Assembly (NCBI GenBank): GCA_963210315.1
Contig: OY723253.1
Location: forward strand, 1,240,001-1,304,000
Source of the DNA: Rhynchopus euleeides
Taxonomy: Eukaryota; Euglenozoa; Diplonemea; Diplonemida; Diplonemidae
Direction of reading: 5' to 3'
Length of the DNA stretch: 64,000 nt
The notes under the pieces are model-generated. The model was not told where the DNA came from. It made no database searches and saw only the letters and a list, made by a program, of their open reading frames with translations. The position numbers were made by a program, and so were the translations under genes. Shown one piece after another: positions 48,201-57,650 of this stretch; the first letter of the stretch is position 1; each line of letters starts with the position of its first letter.

Positions 48201-49331
48201 CAGGGGCTCGGCGGCGCTGTAGCGGGCAACGTAGTAGCCAGTGTCCTCAAGGGCTGCCACAGTGATGGCGGATAGGGCGGCCCCAGGACGGACACGCATG
48301 TTCAGCACCTCGCCATCCAGCACGCGGGCCTCCCATAGGAGGTTGAGGGCGACCGCGCCCTGTGCCTGGGTGGCGATGTGGTGGTAGTTCTCTACCTCTG
48401 CGCCGCCGACCCCGGTGCACCCGTAGTGCTCTGCTGCACGCAGCTGCACTGCAGGGGTTGCCAGCAGGGTGGCATTCCCGCGTGTGCGTGTCAGGCTCTG
48501 TGCTGTGCGGCGGGTAAGGGTGGTGTGGTGGACATCCCACGAGGCCCACAGCGACTCCAGCGCGAGGTCAGGCGTCAGCCCCAGCACCTGCACCAGCTCG
48601 TGCAGAACGGCAGCCTCGAGGAGGGCCTCCGAAGCCTCGAAGAAGGCGGCGGCGTTGATGCTGATCATTCCCACCACAGGGCGGTAGGTGGGCTGCGCGT
48701 AGTGGCACACCCACCCGGCAGCGAGGGTCTCACTCGTCTGAAAGTACTTCAGATCGACAACGGAGACATACACGTAGAGGTGTGTGTTGGGGATGGCCCC
48801 ATAGGGAAAGGGGAGCCTCTCCAGCAGATCCGGTGCCCCGGGGAGGCCGCAGTTCGCCGTGTCGCCGTTGCGCAGCAGGATGCTCGTCTCTGTTGCTGAC
48901 CACAGGATGGGGGACACGGCGCTCTCGATGCGTTTCGCCGCCGCCTCGAATATTCTGGTTGCGACGGTCTGGCGCTGCTGGGTGATGCGCCACTCGTCAG
49001 TGCAGTCACCTCCCCCCAACTTCTGCGAGGTGCTGGGCAGGCAGGTGTATGATTCATTCGTCAGGAGGCCAAAATCGAACGTGATCTCCAGGGAAGCCGA
49101 CGGCGCTACTCGGTTGTCATCTGTGGTGACAGATCCGAAATCAAGCGATCTGCTGTCGATATCAGCGACTCTTCGGCTAAACGTCTCCGTGTGGTTGGTG
49201 TATTTGGTATCGATGTGCCCCACAGCAGCCCGAAACCCTTCCAGCGAAGCGAACACCAGCAACCCAAGCAATGCGCCAGCCGGACAGGGCACCCCGAGGC
49301 CCACGCCCCTGCCCCAGTGCGGCGGCCGCAT
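18297..49331 (-). CDS. Giant secreted multidomain protein, about 10,250 residues, with leishmanolysin-like N-terminus
   Basis: Four exons: 49331-19881, 19785-19486, 19368-19195, 19124-18297. All three introns are phase 0, with GTATG donors and CACAG-type acceptors. The ATG opens a signal peptide (hydrophobic ALLGLLVFASL, residues 20-30). Approximate domains in order: M8 leishmanolysin-like (40-540); PAN-like (615-690); C-type lectin (805-925); at least 23 filamin/Big-like beta-repeats recognised by D-x-x-GN words (960-7150); WSC modules (about 1605-1705, 2275-2365, 5620-5710) and PAN modules (about 3480, 5135) between them; kelch propeller (4300-4760) with a PSI-like Cys insert; a carbohydrate-binding-like beta-sandwich (7480-7680); EGF modules (7725-7850); a laminin-G-like domain (8360-8520); EGF (8580-8640); a long Cys-rich region; Cys-rich CxPYxCG repeats (9150-9520); and EGF modules to about 10,040. 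The peptidase domain keeps HE of HExxH but has Gln for the second His and Leu for the distal His, so it is probably inactive. No membrane segment or GPI signal is evident. A wall, matrix or adhesive surface role is inferred. Confidence 0.9.
19125..19194 (-). other. Intron 3 of the giant gene (70 bp)
   Basis: The donor is CAG|GTATGAGG and the acceptor is a CA-repeat stretch ending ACACAG|ATCGAC. It joins ...SDSRASQ to IDTVGIVGFS in phase 0; the last exon then carries an EGF module, CSGHGSC...GYTGELC. Confidence 0.85.
19369..19485 (-). other. Intron 2 of the giant gene (117 bp)
   Basis: The donor is CCG|GTATGCC and the acceptor CTTCACAG|CGCTAC. It joins ...WSRDEP to RYFDSPLSRV in phase 0. Confidence 0.85.
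19786..19880 (-). other. Intron 1 of the giant gene (95 bp)
   Basis: The donor is CAG|GTATGAAG and the acceptor CTCACACAG|GTGCAT. Without splicing the frame stops at the TGA inside the donor. Splicing joins ...YLSQ to VHVYENYNPG in phase 0. Confidence 0.85.
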
Positions 49332-50139
49332 GGCCGCCTCCCAGCTGCGGCCCTCCCTAGCAGGCCGTGTTATGTCAATACTATTCAGACAATACGCCTG
49401 TGGGACGCGTCACGGACTCGCCCGACAACGGCTGGGGAGTCTGGGGGTCTTTCAGACTCGCAGACAGCACAGGGGAAATGAGATCTGAGGAGTGTGTAGA
49501 AAGCTGTCCTGCCCAGGGCCTGTCAGACGGGTGTGGTGAAAGAGGGGCAGGGAGGGGTTTGGTTGTCGAGAGGGAAAGCAAAGGCAAGTCTCCCAGCACC
49601 TTTCCTCCCAGTGTCTGTCTCTCTTTGTAGCCACCACCACCACCCCCACCCTACCAACCATCAATCCAGAAATCAGATGAAGCGCTTGTATATTTTTTTC
49701 TGATGCAGCATGAGACTTCAGCTGTACAGGGTGGATCAATGCACAATGGGACGGTGGGTGCGCAGTAGACTATAGTGCAGAGAGGGGGGGAGGGGATGAT
49801 AGGGGATGCAGAGGGAGAGCCAATCCTGCCCAGACCAGAAGCCTCGCTGGCTATATTATGCATCGGACTTATTTCTCTCCGTGCGCACAAAATCGTACTC
49901 CTTTCGCTTTGTTATAGACACCCTGTCCAGCAACTGTGGGAGAACAGTTCCGGACTACTTTTGTTGAGCGCACATCCAGCGCACACTTGCTGTCTCAAGG
50001 CTGTGTTGAGGCCCTGTGAAGTGGCATGAAGGTGCTAATCCAAAAGCTTCAGTCATACGATTTCCTTCGTTACTTCGCGATTTCGCTACGCTTCGTCGCT
50101 CGTAACCAGGCTTTCCGCGTGGGTAAAAACTCATTTTTT
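49332..50139. other. Upstream region of the giant gene, no gene seen
   Basis: No gene-like open frame. It includes a 55-bp block (about 49555-49612, around TCTCCCAGCACC) that recurs in diverged form at about 59069-59125, and a block at 49630-49727 that recurs at 51014-51108. No TATA box or other promoter element can be assigned with confidence. Confidence 0.5.
49630..49727 (+). repeat. Direct repeat, copy 1 (about 95 bp)
   Basis: It starts with a CCACCACCACC run and continues CTACCAACCATCAATCCAGA, then AAATCAGATGAAGCGC. The second copy lies about 1.38 kb downstream at 51014-51108 with a few differences. Together they bracket the putative element at 50140-50982. Confidence 0.85.
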
Positions 50140-50407
50140 CTTAGCCCGATTCAGAAATTTCCGGAAAAACAGGTGGTAACTTTAGCCAAAAAAATTGGCT
50201 AAAGTCACCTCGATTTTAGCCAAAAAAAGGGGAGGGGGGCCGGGGGGCTGGGGTTGGGGGTCAGGTCGGGGGGAGGGTCACTGCACCACACCAAACAGAA
50301 ACACGGATCAGACACAATTAAAATGTCACAGAGCAAGCCAACAAAGCAGACGACCCTGCTCGCAGGCAGGGGGACGCAGGCAGCGCACACAGAATCGTAC
50401 GCCAGAG

Positions 50408-50467
50408 GAACAGATGCTCACTACCGTGGCCTCCGGCGGCTGGGGGGCTCCGCCCCCCAGACCCCCC
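50408..50467 (+). repeat. GC-rich hairpin repeat, copy 3
   Basis: Same family as the repeats at 13.3 and 13.5 kb, opposite orientation. It contains CACTACCGTGGCCTCCGGCG followed by the CTGGGGGGCTCCGCCCCCCAG hairpin. Confidence 0.85.
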
Positions 50468-50589
50468 CTGTGCTGTATACCTGTCTTGCACCCAACCCTT
50501 TGATATTACATCAGGGAATGGAGTGCAGACCACCCTCAGTAGCCTCAGGAGGACGCAGCCAGCTCATGCAGAATCTGTACACCTGCAAG

Positions 50590-50649
50590 GAACAGATGTT
50601 CACTACCGTGGCCTCCGGCGGCTGGGGGGCTCCGCCCCCCAGACCCCCC
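50590..50649 (+). repeat. GC-rich hairpin repeat, copy 4
   Basis: It lies 182 bp after copy 3 in the same orientation, with the same AGTAGCCTCAGGAGGACGCA spacer block seen at 13.4 kb. The two loci therefore share a two-unit arrangement with a period of about 180 bp. Confidence 0.85.
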
Positions 50650-51013
50650 TTGTGGCATGTGCCTGTCTTGTAGACAGGTCCTTGTGCACGGGGCTGCGAC
50701 ATGTTGGTCCCGGAGCCCATTTTTTGGACTATCCTCCGGCGCCCGAGGCTCAATCCGAGCACTGGTCCCTGAGAGAGGAGCCGGGAGGTGACCCATTCAG
50801 TGCAAGACTCACTTGCCGGGGGGTCCGTCAAAAAATCGGGGAACACCTCACATTTAAGCCCAAATGAGCGTAGATTTCGCCCCTATAAAATGCCCTGCGT
50901 GCGCAGCATGTGAAAAAAAATTCTGGCTTGATTTTAGACTTTAGCCACTTTTGCTTTTCCGGGAAAAAAAATCGGGCTCATAGCGGAAACCCTGCTCGTA
51001 ACTAGTAAAAAAA

Positions 51014-51108
51014 TCGCCCACCACCACCACCCCCACCCTACCAACCATCAATTCAGAAATCAGATGAAGCGCTCGTATACTTTTTTCTGCTGCAGCATGA
51101 GAAACCTT
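51014..51108 (+). repeat. Direct repeat, copy 2 (about 95 bp)
   Basis: Second copy of the block at 49630-49727: CCACCACCACC, CTACCAACCATCAATTCAGA, AAATCAGATGAAGCGC, then GCAGCATGAGA. It diverges afterwards. Confidence 0.85.
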
Positions 51109-52541
51109 CAGAGACAGGGCGTCATGGGCATTATCCGAGGGGTGCGCATTCCCACGAACGGCAGCTGCACAACGGCCCGCTTGCAGGGTTATTCATGTTG
51201 GAAACGGGAGCACCTTGGGTGTCCCACAATACACAGTAGCAGTTTGAACAGAGCGAGAAAAAAGAGGGGTTTCACACGCCTGGCACATCTGTTGCTTTCA
51301 GATGTGGGTGCGTGACTCCACATACGTGAGGGAGAAACGGGATGAAAGAGACGCAGTGACGAATATGCAGGAAAAGGTAAAGGCGTACAGCCGATCTCGC
51401 CCTTCATTCGATTGCAGGTAGCACCAGACACCTAATGAGAGGTAGTCAGCCTCTGTTGTGACCCGCGGGAGGCCGACAAAGAGGCATGTTCAATGGAACA
51501 GCCGCAGGACACTCTTGGCTTGTGGCAACACCATTCGCATGCAATGGTTGTTTGATTTTCAACATTGCTCAAAACAGGCCACACAGCCTCCAGCCTGGCA
51601 TATGGGGCGACTGGGCAGCGAGGTGTAATACTGGGAATACAATGTTTCCCGGAGGCGTTGTCAATTGCTTTGTTATGCACATCCACATCCCATCCGGAGG
51701 CGTTGTGCTCACAGCTAAGGCACATTTCTTCCTCAACCACGGCGAGGAAATCGCCGGAAGGGATGACAAAATTAATGTGGAGCATTGCGGGGGGGGGGGG
51801 GTAGGGGTGGGTCACTGGGGGAAACATTGGCCAATTTTTGAGATGTGCGTTTTTGCCCCTAAAAAGGTGATTCTGGTGGCAGAAAGTGCCCAATATACTC
51901 CGGAAACTCGTTTCCGCCCACTCCCAGGGGGTGGTATGCCCCCGACGATGCCGTTTTTAGCAATCAAAATTTTTGGGACAGAACTTGTACCTGGGCTGCA
52001 CTCCACAGGACACATCAACCAGAGCAACCACACCTCCACCTGCCAGATGCACAGAAGAACTGTTGTCGTTGATTGTTCTGAAACATAACAGCTTCTCGGT
52101 GCCCTCCAGAGTCCAAAAGGCACGCCAATGTGAGGTGATTGCACCAGGAAAAGTTGTGGGAGAAGTATGGTACAGTTCGTGTCCCGTTTGACGCTGTTCT
52201 TCGGGAGCTTACGGCAGCTGAGTCTGTGGCACGGTGCATCCGTTGCCAGGGAGCGCGTCCTTGGGTGTGGTGCCTCACCTGTGAGCATGTGGTACAGGGA
52301 CGCCAGACGAGAGTCTCTCAGATGCCTCCTCTGATGGGAGGCAGATGACTGGAACAGGCACCTGGTACAGCAGGCACAGGTACAAGAAATGGCCCAGAAA
52401 TAGCGCTCAGCAGAAGCGCAAGATTTGCCCGTCTCAGCTTCCAGCCCCAACTTCTGCTCAACGGTATTGTCGGGAAGTACTCAGGCATGTCTGTATTGTC
52501 AAATTTGAGGCTGATTGGGAGCCACAAATGACCCACCCCTA
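51109..52541. other. Non-coding stretch, no gene recognised
   Basis: It has lower GC than the genes. The open frames here (for example minus 51812-52450) show no protein-family resemblance or consistent codon bias. A short G run occurs at 51788-51799. I see no further structure. Confidence 0.5.
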
Positions 52542-53364
52542 GGCATAGGGTGCGGGCGATTCGGTTATCGCCCAAATCGCAAAAATTATCGCCCTCATTA
52601 TCGCCCATTCTGTCAAGGCGATAAGTGGGCGATAATTTTTCCGTCGTATTTTTGGGGGCAAAATGGCCCGGCCAGGGACGTCAGATCACTGCTGAGGTGG
52701 TGAGTGGGTCATTGCCTCAGTGAAGACCCGGTTCCTGACCTAGATCAAGCCCTCTGCTCCAGTGTTCTCAGTGGGTCATGACTCTGTGACCAGGGTCAGA
52801 ACCGCCCCAGGTCTCAGATCAGCCGTGAAGCTTCCTGTGGGCTATGCAATGAGTCATCTCAAACGTACGAGCGCATCTCCTCCCATTCAGACCGACTACA
52901 CTAGAACCACGCATCTCCTTCAACACTACGGTGTACCCGCTTCATGCTCACGAGTGCTCCTAGTAACGGCGAGTGAACAGTCCTGAGCGAGGTCAGGATC
53001 TGGGCCAATGCTCAGTTCCTCACGTGGGTTTTGACCGAGGAAATGACCACCCGCATGACGTCAGTGGTCAGAAGCTGATTTCTGATGCAGAATCCTAGGT
53101 CTTGGCCCAGTTGTTGACGAGGTCACAGGGCCCTGTGGGACCCAGGGTCAGTAGAGCGGTAACCCACTCACCACTAGCTGAAGACCCCTTCAGAAAGTGT
53201 GAAAGAAAACGGGCGATACTGGGCGATAATTTGGCGATAATCGGGCGATAATTGGGCGATAATGGGCGATAATGGGCGATAAGGCGATTCGATACGCGAT
53301 AATCGGGGCTCGAACCCGGTTGGGCGAATATAGGGCGATAGGCGAATCGCCCGCACCCTATGCC
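52542..53364. mobile_element. Element D: 823-bp TA-flanked element with GGCGATAAT subterminal repeats
   Basis: The ends are inverted: GGCATAGGGTGCGGGCGATTCG at the left (52542 on; 22 bp), its complement at the right ending at 53364, each next to TA inside a CCTAGG palindrome (52540-52541, 53365-53366). Both arms carry many copies of GGCGATAAT/ATTATCGCC: about four at 52570-52640 and about ten at 53212-53345. The centre (about 52650-53200) has no ORF. Within the right arm the minus strand reads GGGTTCGAGCCC, which resembles a polymerase III B box. The TA flank again suggests a Tc1/mariner-type non-autonomous element. Confidence 0.8.
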
Positions 53365-53496
53365 TAGGGGGGGGGGGGTTGCTTGGCAGCCCTTTTCTGG
53401 GCAGAAGATCCAGGTGGGCCAGGACCCAAACACAACTCTCGCAGAGGAGAGGCCTTGCGGAGACATCATCACATTGACATTCGGCAAAATAGGATA

Positions 53497-53841
53497 CCGT
53501 ATACGTAAATATTATGGAACGTAAATATTATGGAACGGGCCCATTTTTGGCCGGTCCGTTCCATAATATTTACGTTCCAAAATATTTACAGGGCCAGTTG
53601 GGGACTCGGTGGTGAGGACGGCTTGCGTCAGGAATCGCGCGAAAAGTGCACGAGTAGGTCCCGTCAGGGACTCTGCATGCCGTCCGATCACCTGGTCCAA
53701 GTCCCCGAGTCGCAGAAAGCCCTGTAAATATTATGGAACGAAAAAAATCTGGAACGCCAACCCACCAGCGTTCCAAAATATTTACGTTCCATAATATTTA
53801 CGTTCCATAATATTTACGTTCCAAAATATTTACGTATACGG
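53497..53841. mobile_element. Element E: 345-bp TA-flanked element with TAAATATTATGGAACG repeats
   Basis: It starts CCGTATACGTAAATATT and ends with the complement, with TA on both sides (53495-53496, 53842-53843). The arms are made of a 16-bp unit, CGTAAATATTATGGAA, repeated two or three times per arm; two internal inverted copies near 53560-53590 and 53722-53745 make a second, nested inverted repeat. The unique core is about 130 bp and non-coding. It belongs with elements B, C and D in design: TA flanks, inverted ends, no coding capacity. Confidence 0.85.
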
Positions 53842-53843
53842 TA

Positions 53844-55230
53844 ACAAAGGTTGGTGTTCATCGTTTTGATTGTGCGCACTTGTGCATGGGTTTCCATACC
53901 ATGCGCGTAAACAGTCTTTTAACCGGGGATGCTGACGGATGAGCGCAGTCCGGCAACGGAAGAGATGATTTCCATGACAGACACTTGCGTGATCTTACAC
54001 GCACGAACAGTAACGGCACGTAACAGAACGGAAGGGATAGCATGCGAGGTAGTGAAGCAGAAGAAATGTTGAAGTTGCGTTCTTCGTTCGTACGAACGGT
54101 GCCTGCGAGTGGATTGTGTGCAGATACAGAACGCTGCCAGTCTTCTGTAGTGCAAAATACGAGATGGTCTTCCAAAAAAATGGAAGCGCAGAAACTGGCC
54201 TCCTTTCACTCGACACACATTCCGGGTGGGTTAGGGGTAAAGTAGAGACAAATGAGATACAGAGAACCAACCACCCTTCACACTTGCAGGCAGTGCCGAG
54301 GCCTGTGCTGTGACAACATGATGTGAATAAGCACGGAAAGCGGGTAGCACTGGGTCACACACTGCAGTGCATGAGCGCTGCTTCTCCTCCATGGGATGGC
54401 AATCCCCCGGAAGGGAGTCGTCGGATCTCTGACTCCACAAATGACTGCCAATCACTGGTGTGCGTGGGGTGTGACGATACCACAAGACCCTGATCGGGCC
54501 CTTTCATTCGTGGCTTTGGCGAAGCGGTGTGGGGGATGTCGACATGACAAGCCGGATATAAGTACGCCGATAAGATAAAAATGGCATGGAGCGCGCCGCA
54601 CTCGCCGAGAGTCCGGCTCCCCCGACTTGCCAAGACGGGACGAGATCCTGCCTGGGTGAACCTTCCTGGGTTGTACTTGGCCTTGTAGCGAAAGGTACCC
54701 ATGTAGGCAAAGTCCCAGCGGCTTAGCATACCAGAACATACGGTACAAAAACTATATGTGCCCCCTGGATCGTGAAGTGACAGCAAAACGAGAACAAACC
54801 GATTACTGCCAAATGTTGTTGTGTTGGAACGCAGAACTCTTGTGTACGCCACTCCCCGGTCTGATGAGGTGTTGTGAGTGGGTCGCAAGATACAAGAGAC
54901 CAGCTGAAGGCACAGAATAGTTCCCAGTTGGCTACGCCTAACTAACAACAGCGGAGAAGTGCAGCAATATCGAACACTGTTCTGGAGCGTTTCTCGAAAT
55001 TCAGCGAGGTGGCCTTTTCGGAGGCTGGCCACACACTCTGCAAGGGCCTCAAAACCACTTAGCCTTGGCGTGGAGGGTAACAAGGTTTCATCCAATAACG
55101 ATTACACCTTTCCGACGACACGAGACATCAATGGGGGATGGTGATCCCGCGGGCAGGGCCCCTAGTTCGGGAGTTGCACCACTCTTCCAGCGCCACGTGT
55201 GGATTTGGATGTGGGACCCCAGGCGTTTGC
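53844..55230. other. Non-coding stretch, no convincing gene
   Basis: The longest frame here (minus, 54355-55095) begins with TTG rather than ATG, has a patchy composition and resembles no family I know. I do not annotate it as a gene. No repeats or hairpins stand out. The right end is the 3' flank of the polyglutamine gene. Confidence 0.45.
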
Positions 55231-57324
55231 TCATTGCTGCACATTGTAGGCAGCAAGCCATGTGACGCGCCCTCCGACGTTCACCTGCTGGACCAGCTGC
55301 ACAGGCACCTGGATCAACCCAGCGGGCTGCTGCGGTGCGATGATCTGTTGTGGCACCTGCTGCAGCACCTGGGGCTGCATCATCTGTATCGGCTGAAGCG
55401 CCATTCCCGACTGCTGCACCTGGGGTTGCAGCTGTACCTGGGCCGCCTGTGCTTGCGCTTGCGTTGGTTGTACCCTCGTCGGATGGGATTGCAACACTTG
55501 CTGCTGCTGCTGTTGTTGTTGTTGCTGCTGCTGCTGCGGCTGCGGCTGCGGCTGCGGCTGCTTCTGCTGAGGAAGCTGTTGCCGCTGTGGCTGCTGCTGT
55601 GGCCACAAGCGCTCCTCGACAGGCGAATTATTTGCAGTGCTGTTGGCGGACGACTTCGCTTGATGCCCTCGCGACGTCTTCCCGTTGCCTCCGTTACCGG
55701 CCGGGTTGGCCCCGGTGCTCGTCGGGGGCACTGGTGGGGGTGGCTCCTGGTCCAGGTGCTTCAGCAGGACGTACGGAGGTGTGTAGTTCGTCTTCCATTC
55801 AAACAGGTTCTTGTTTTCATAGAGCACCTCCTTGAGCACCTTCCAGTTGGGGCACAGCACCTTGCGCGTCGCCTCCTTCACATCCTCGCGTGTGTCGGTC
55901 CACAGCAGCTCCATCAGCAGCGACAGGTCGAGGTTGCCGTGCTGCTGAAGGAAGTCAACAGACCTGTCGACCAACACCTTCTCGAGTGTGACTGGGGCCT
56001 CCTCCCAGCAGCAGGGGTCTTTCTTCTTGCTGAACAGCTCTGTCACAACATGATCTTTCTTTGGCCCAGTCTCGACGGTACACTTGTTCTGCCGGCGCAC
56101 CAGCTGAACCCAATCAGCATCTGACAACTGCATCGAACCGAGCCTTTCCTGCACAGCATCCCGCACCGTTGAGAGAGAAATCCGCGGGCTGTCTTCCTGA
56201 GCGTTCTTCTCACGGGTGCCCTCTTCTTGCTGTGAACAATGGGTACGGTGGGGTGAAACAACAGAAAAACACGCATCATAACAACGGGTTTTCAGAATGC
56301 CTATTGCTACCTACAACAATTTTCAGCGCAGGCAATGAGCGAACGACACGCCAATTTGACCTTTATAAAGCTGCCTAATCATTCCCCAACCCCCAACACC
56401 CCTGAACCCCACCTTCAGCCTGAAGTGCACCTCAACAAAACCTCGACTGCCGACACAGATGACGACACAACACTCCATTCCCCCGTCTGCACGCCATACC
56501 TTCAAACACTCTTCAATGGCTTCGTCAAAGCAATGCAGGAGGCGCAGCTTGTTGAGCCTCCTCGCTGTCGCTGTGGGCATGACCTTAACCCGGATGCTGC
56601 TGATCTGTGCAGGAGGGGGGGGGGTAGTGAAATCGAATTTGAAGGGAGCACAAGAATGATCACCTTCACTCGTTATGCAGGTTGGGGGGGGGGGGGGGGG
56701 GGGGTTGATCGTCGAGACTGCAGCATTGATCTGTATGAGTCCCTGAAGGAGAAAAATGATGGAATGGGCACAAGGCTGTGTGTCACACTGTTTGATCACA
56801 GCATAGGAGGGGTGAGGACTGCACCCAATTCACTCAATTCTCCGAACAGAACGTATTGCAGTTTGGGTTGGGGTGCTGGCATCGCAGAGTGTCCCCTAGG
56901 GTCCACACCGTGAGGACCGGACCCGCTACAAAACAGAACATACATTTGAAGGGTGGATCCGCACAGTCTGGCGGAACACAATGGGGGTGTCCTTCTGCGA
57001 AGCTGAAACGAGCCCGACGACAAACTCCGGATCTGGCTGGCTTTCGTTCATTGACGACAGGGATGGGGGCTTGAGCTTGAAGCGCAGGGTGACTCCAAAG
57101 TCATACTCGTCCTCCGGAGGGAGGAACAGTGGGGCCAGCATCAGGTTCAGCGCGAAGGTGTCACTATCCACAGGCTGGTAGGAGAGAGCCTCCGCAAGCT
57201 TTGTCCCTGCCAGGGTCGCCTTGGTCACCTGTGCGGCGGGGCCCCCCAACAGGGGCACGGTAAGGCCCACGCCATTGATGTTTGCAAGAAGGGTGCCTTT
57301 ACTCTCTTGCACAGAACCCGTCAT
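55231..57324 (-). CDS. Unrecognised two-exon protein with polyglutamine-rich tail
   Basis: Exon 1 is 57324-56944 (127 codons from ATG, MTGSVQESKG). Exon 2 is 56229-55231 (332 residues plus stop). The donor is AAT|GTATGTT and the acceptor TTGTTCACAG|CAAGAA, again phase 0, giving 459 residues. Residues about 10-115 look like a compact beta-rich domain (GVGLTVPLL, DFGVTLRFKLKPP). Residues about 150-285 are helical and charged, with PCCWEE and DYTPPYVLLKHL-like ends. Residues about 335-440 are Gln/Pro-rich with a run of about thirteen Gln, encoded by mixed CAG/CAA codons. Such tails are common in transcription and RNA-processing factors, but I recognise no family. A CAG|GTGAAC inside the end of exon 2 could be another donor, which would change the last 18 residues. 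The exon junction is inferred from the sequence alone. Confidence 0.65.
56230..56943 (-). other. Intron of the polyglutamine gene (714 bp), repeat-bearing
   Basis: It starts GTATGTTCTG and ends TTGTTCACAG. It is much longer than the 70-117 bp introns of the giant gene. A plus-strand copy of the poly(G)-headed repeat (56609-56682) and a long G run lie inside it, so repeat insertion probably lengthened it. Confidence 0.65.
56609..56682 (+). repeat. Poly(G)-headed dispersed repeat, copy 1
   Basis: GTGCAGGA and a G run are followed by TAGTGAAATCGAATTTGAAG and GGAGCACAAGAATGATCACC, then CTTCACTCGTTATGCAGGTTG. Copies also lie at 57542-57650 and 59270-59382, all on the plus strand. This copy is cut short by another G run. 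Confidence 0.9.
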
Positions 57325-57541
57325 TCAAGATCCTGGGGATGTGGGGTGGGCAATGGGAGTAGTGAGTCGTGAGTTGTGAGTCGTGATTGTGGGTCAACAT
57401 AGTGGATAGCATATCAGGGCTCTTGTGGACTTATGTACGATGCAGATCTGCTCAATAAAGCCTAACACAACATTGCCAACACTTGTGGGTGATATGCTGT
57501 GACAATCTGCAGATTGACACCTTCAATTCCTCTCTGGGAAT

Positions 57542-57650
57542 GGGGGGGGGGGGGGGTAGTGAAATCGAATTTGAAGGGAGCACAAGAATGATCCCCCTTC
57601 ACTCGTTATGCAGGTTGTGTCTGAAATCCAGTGTTTTTCCGGCCTGTGTT
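57542..57650 (+). repeat. Poly(G)-headed dispersed repeat, copy 2
   Basis: A full copy that continues through TGTGTCTGAAATCCAGTG to CCGGCCTGTG. The G run at its head is about 15 bases long. Confidence 0.9.

Larger units (their letters stand above)
50140..50982. mobile_element. Element H: putative inverted-repeat element of about 0.84 kb
   Basis: The left end (TTAGCCCGATT, then TTTCCGGAAAAACA and TTTAGCC) has an inverted, diverged counterpart at the right end (complement of TGAGCCCGATT, TCCCGGAAAAGCA, GGCTAAAG). Weaker inverted similarity extends outward to about 50100 and 51003. The interior carries two copies of the GC-rich hairpin repeat and no ORF. A target-site duplication could not be identified, and the arms are more diverged than those of elements C and E, so it is older or less well delimited. 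Confidence 0.5.

Noticed and set aside
49381-49599. A possible upstream coding exon of the giant gene
   Set aside because: The annotated ATG already begins a good signal peptide, and the upstream frame matches a dispersed repeat (also near 59.1 kb).
54355-55095. Minus-strand open frame of 246 codons
   Set aside because: It starts at TTG, has irregular composition and no family resemblance. Kept out of the annotation, though RNA evidence could revive it.
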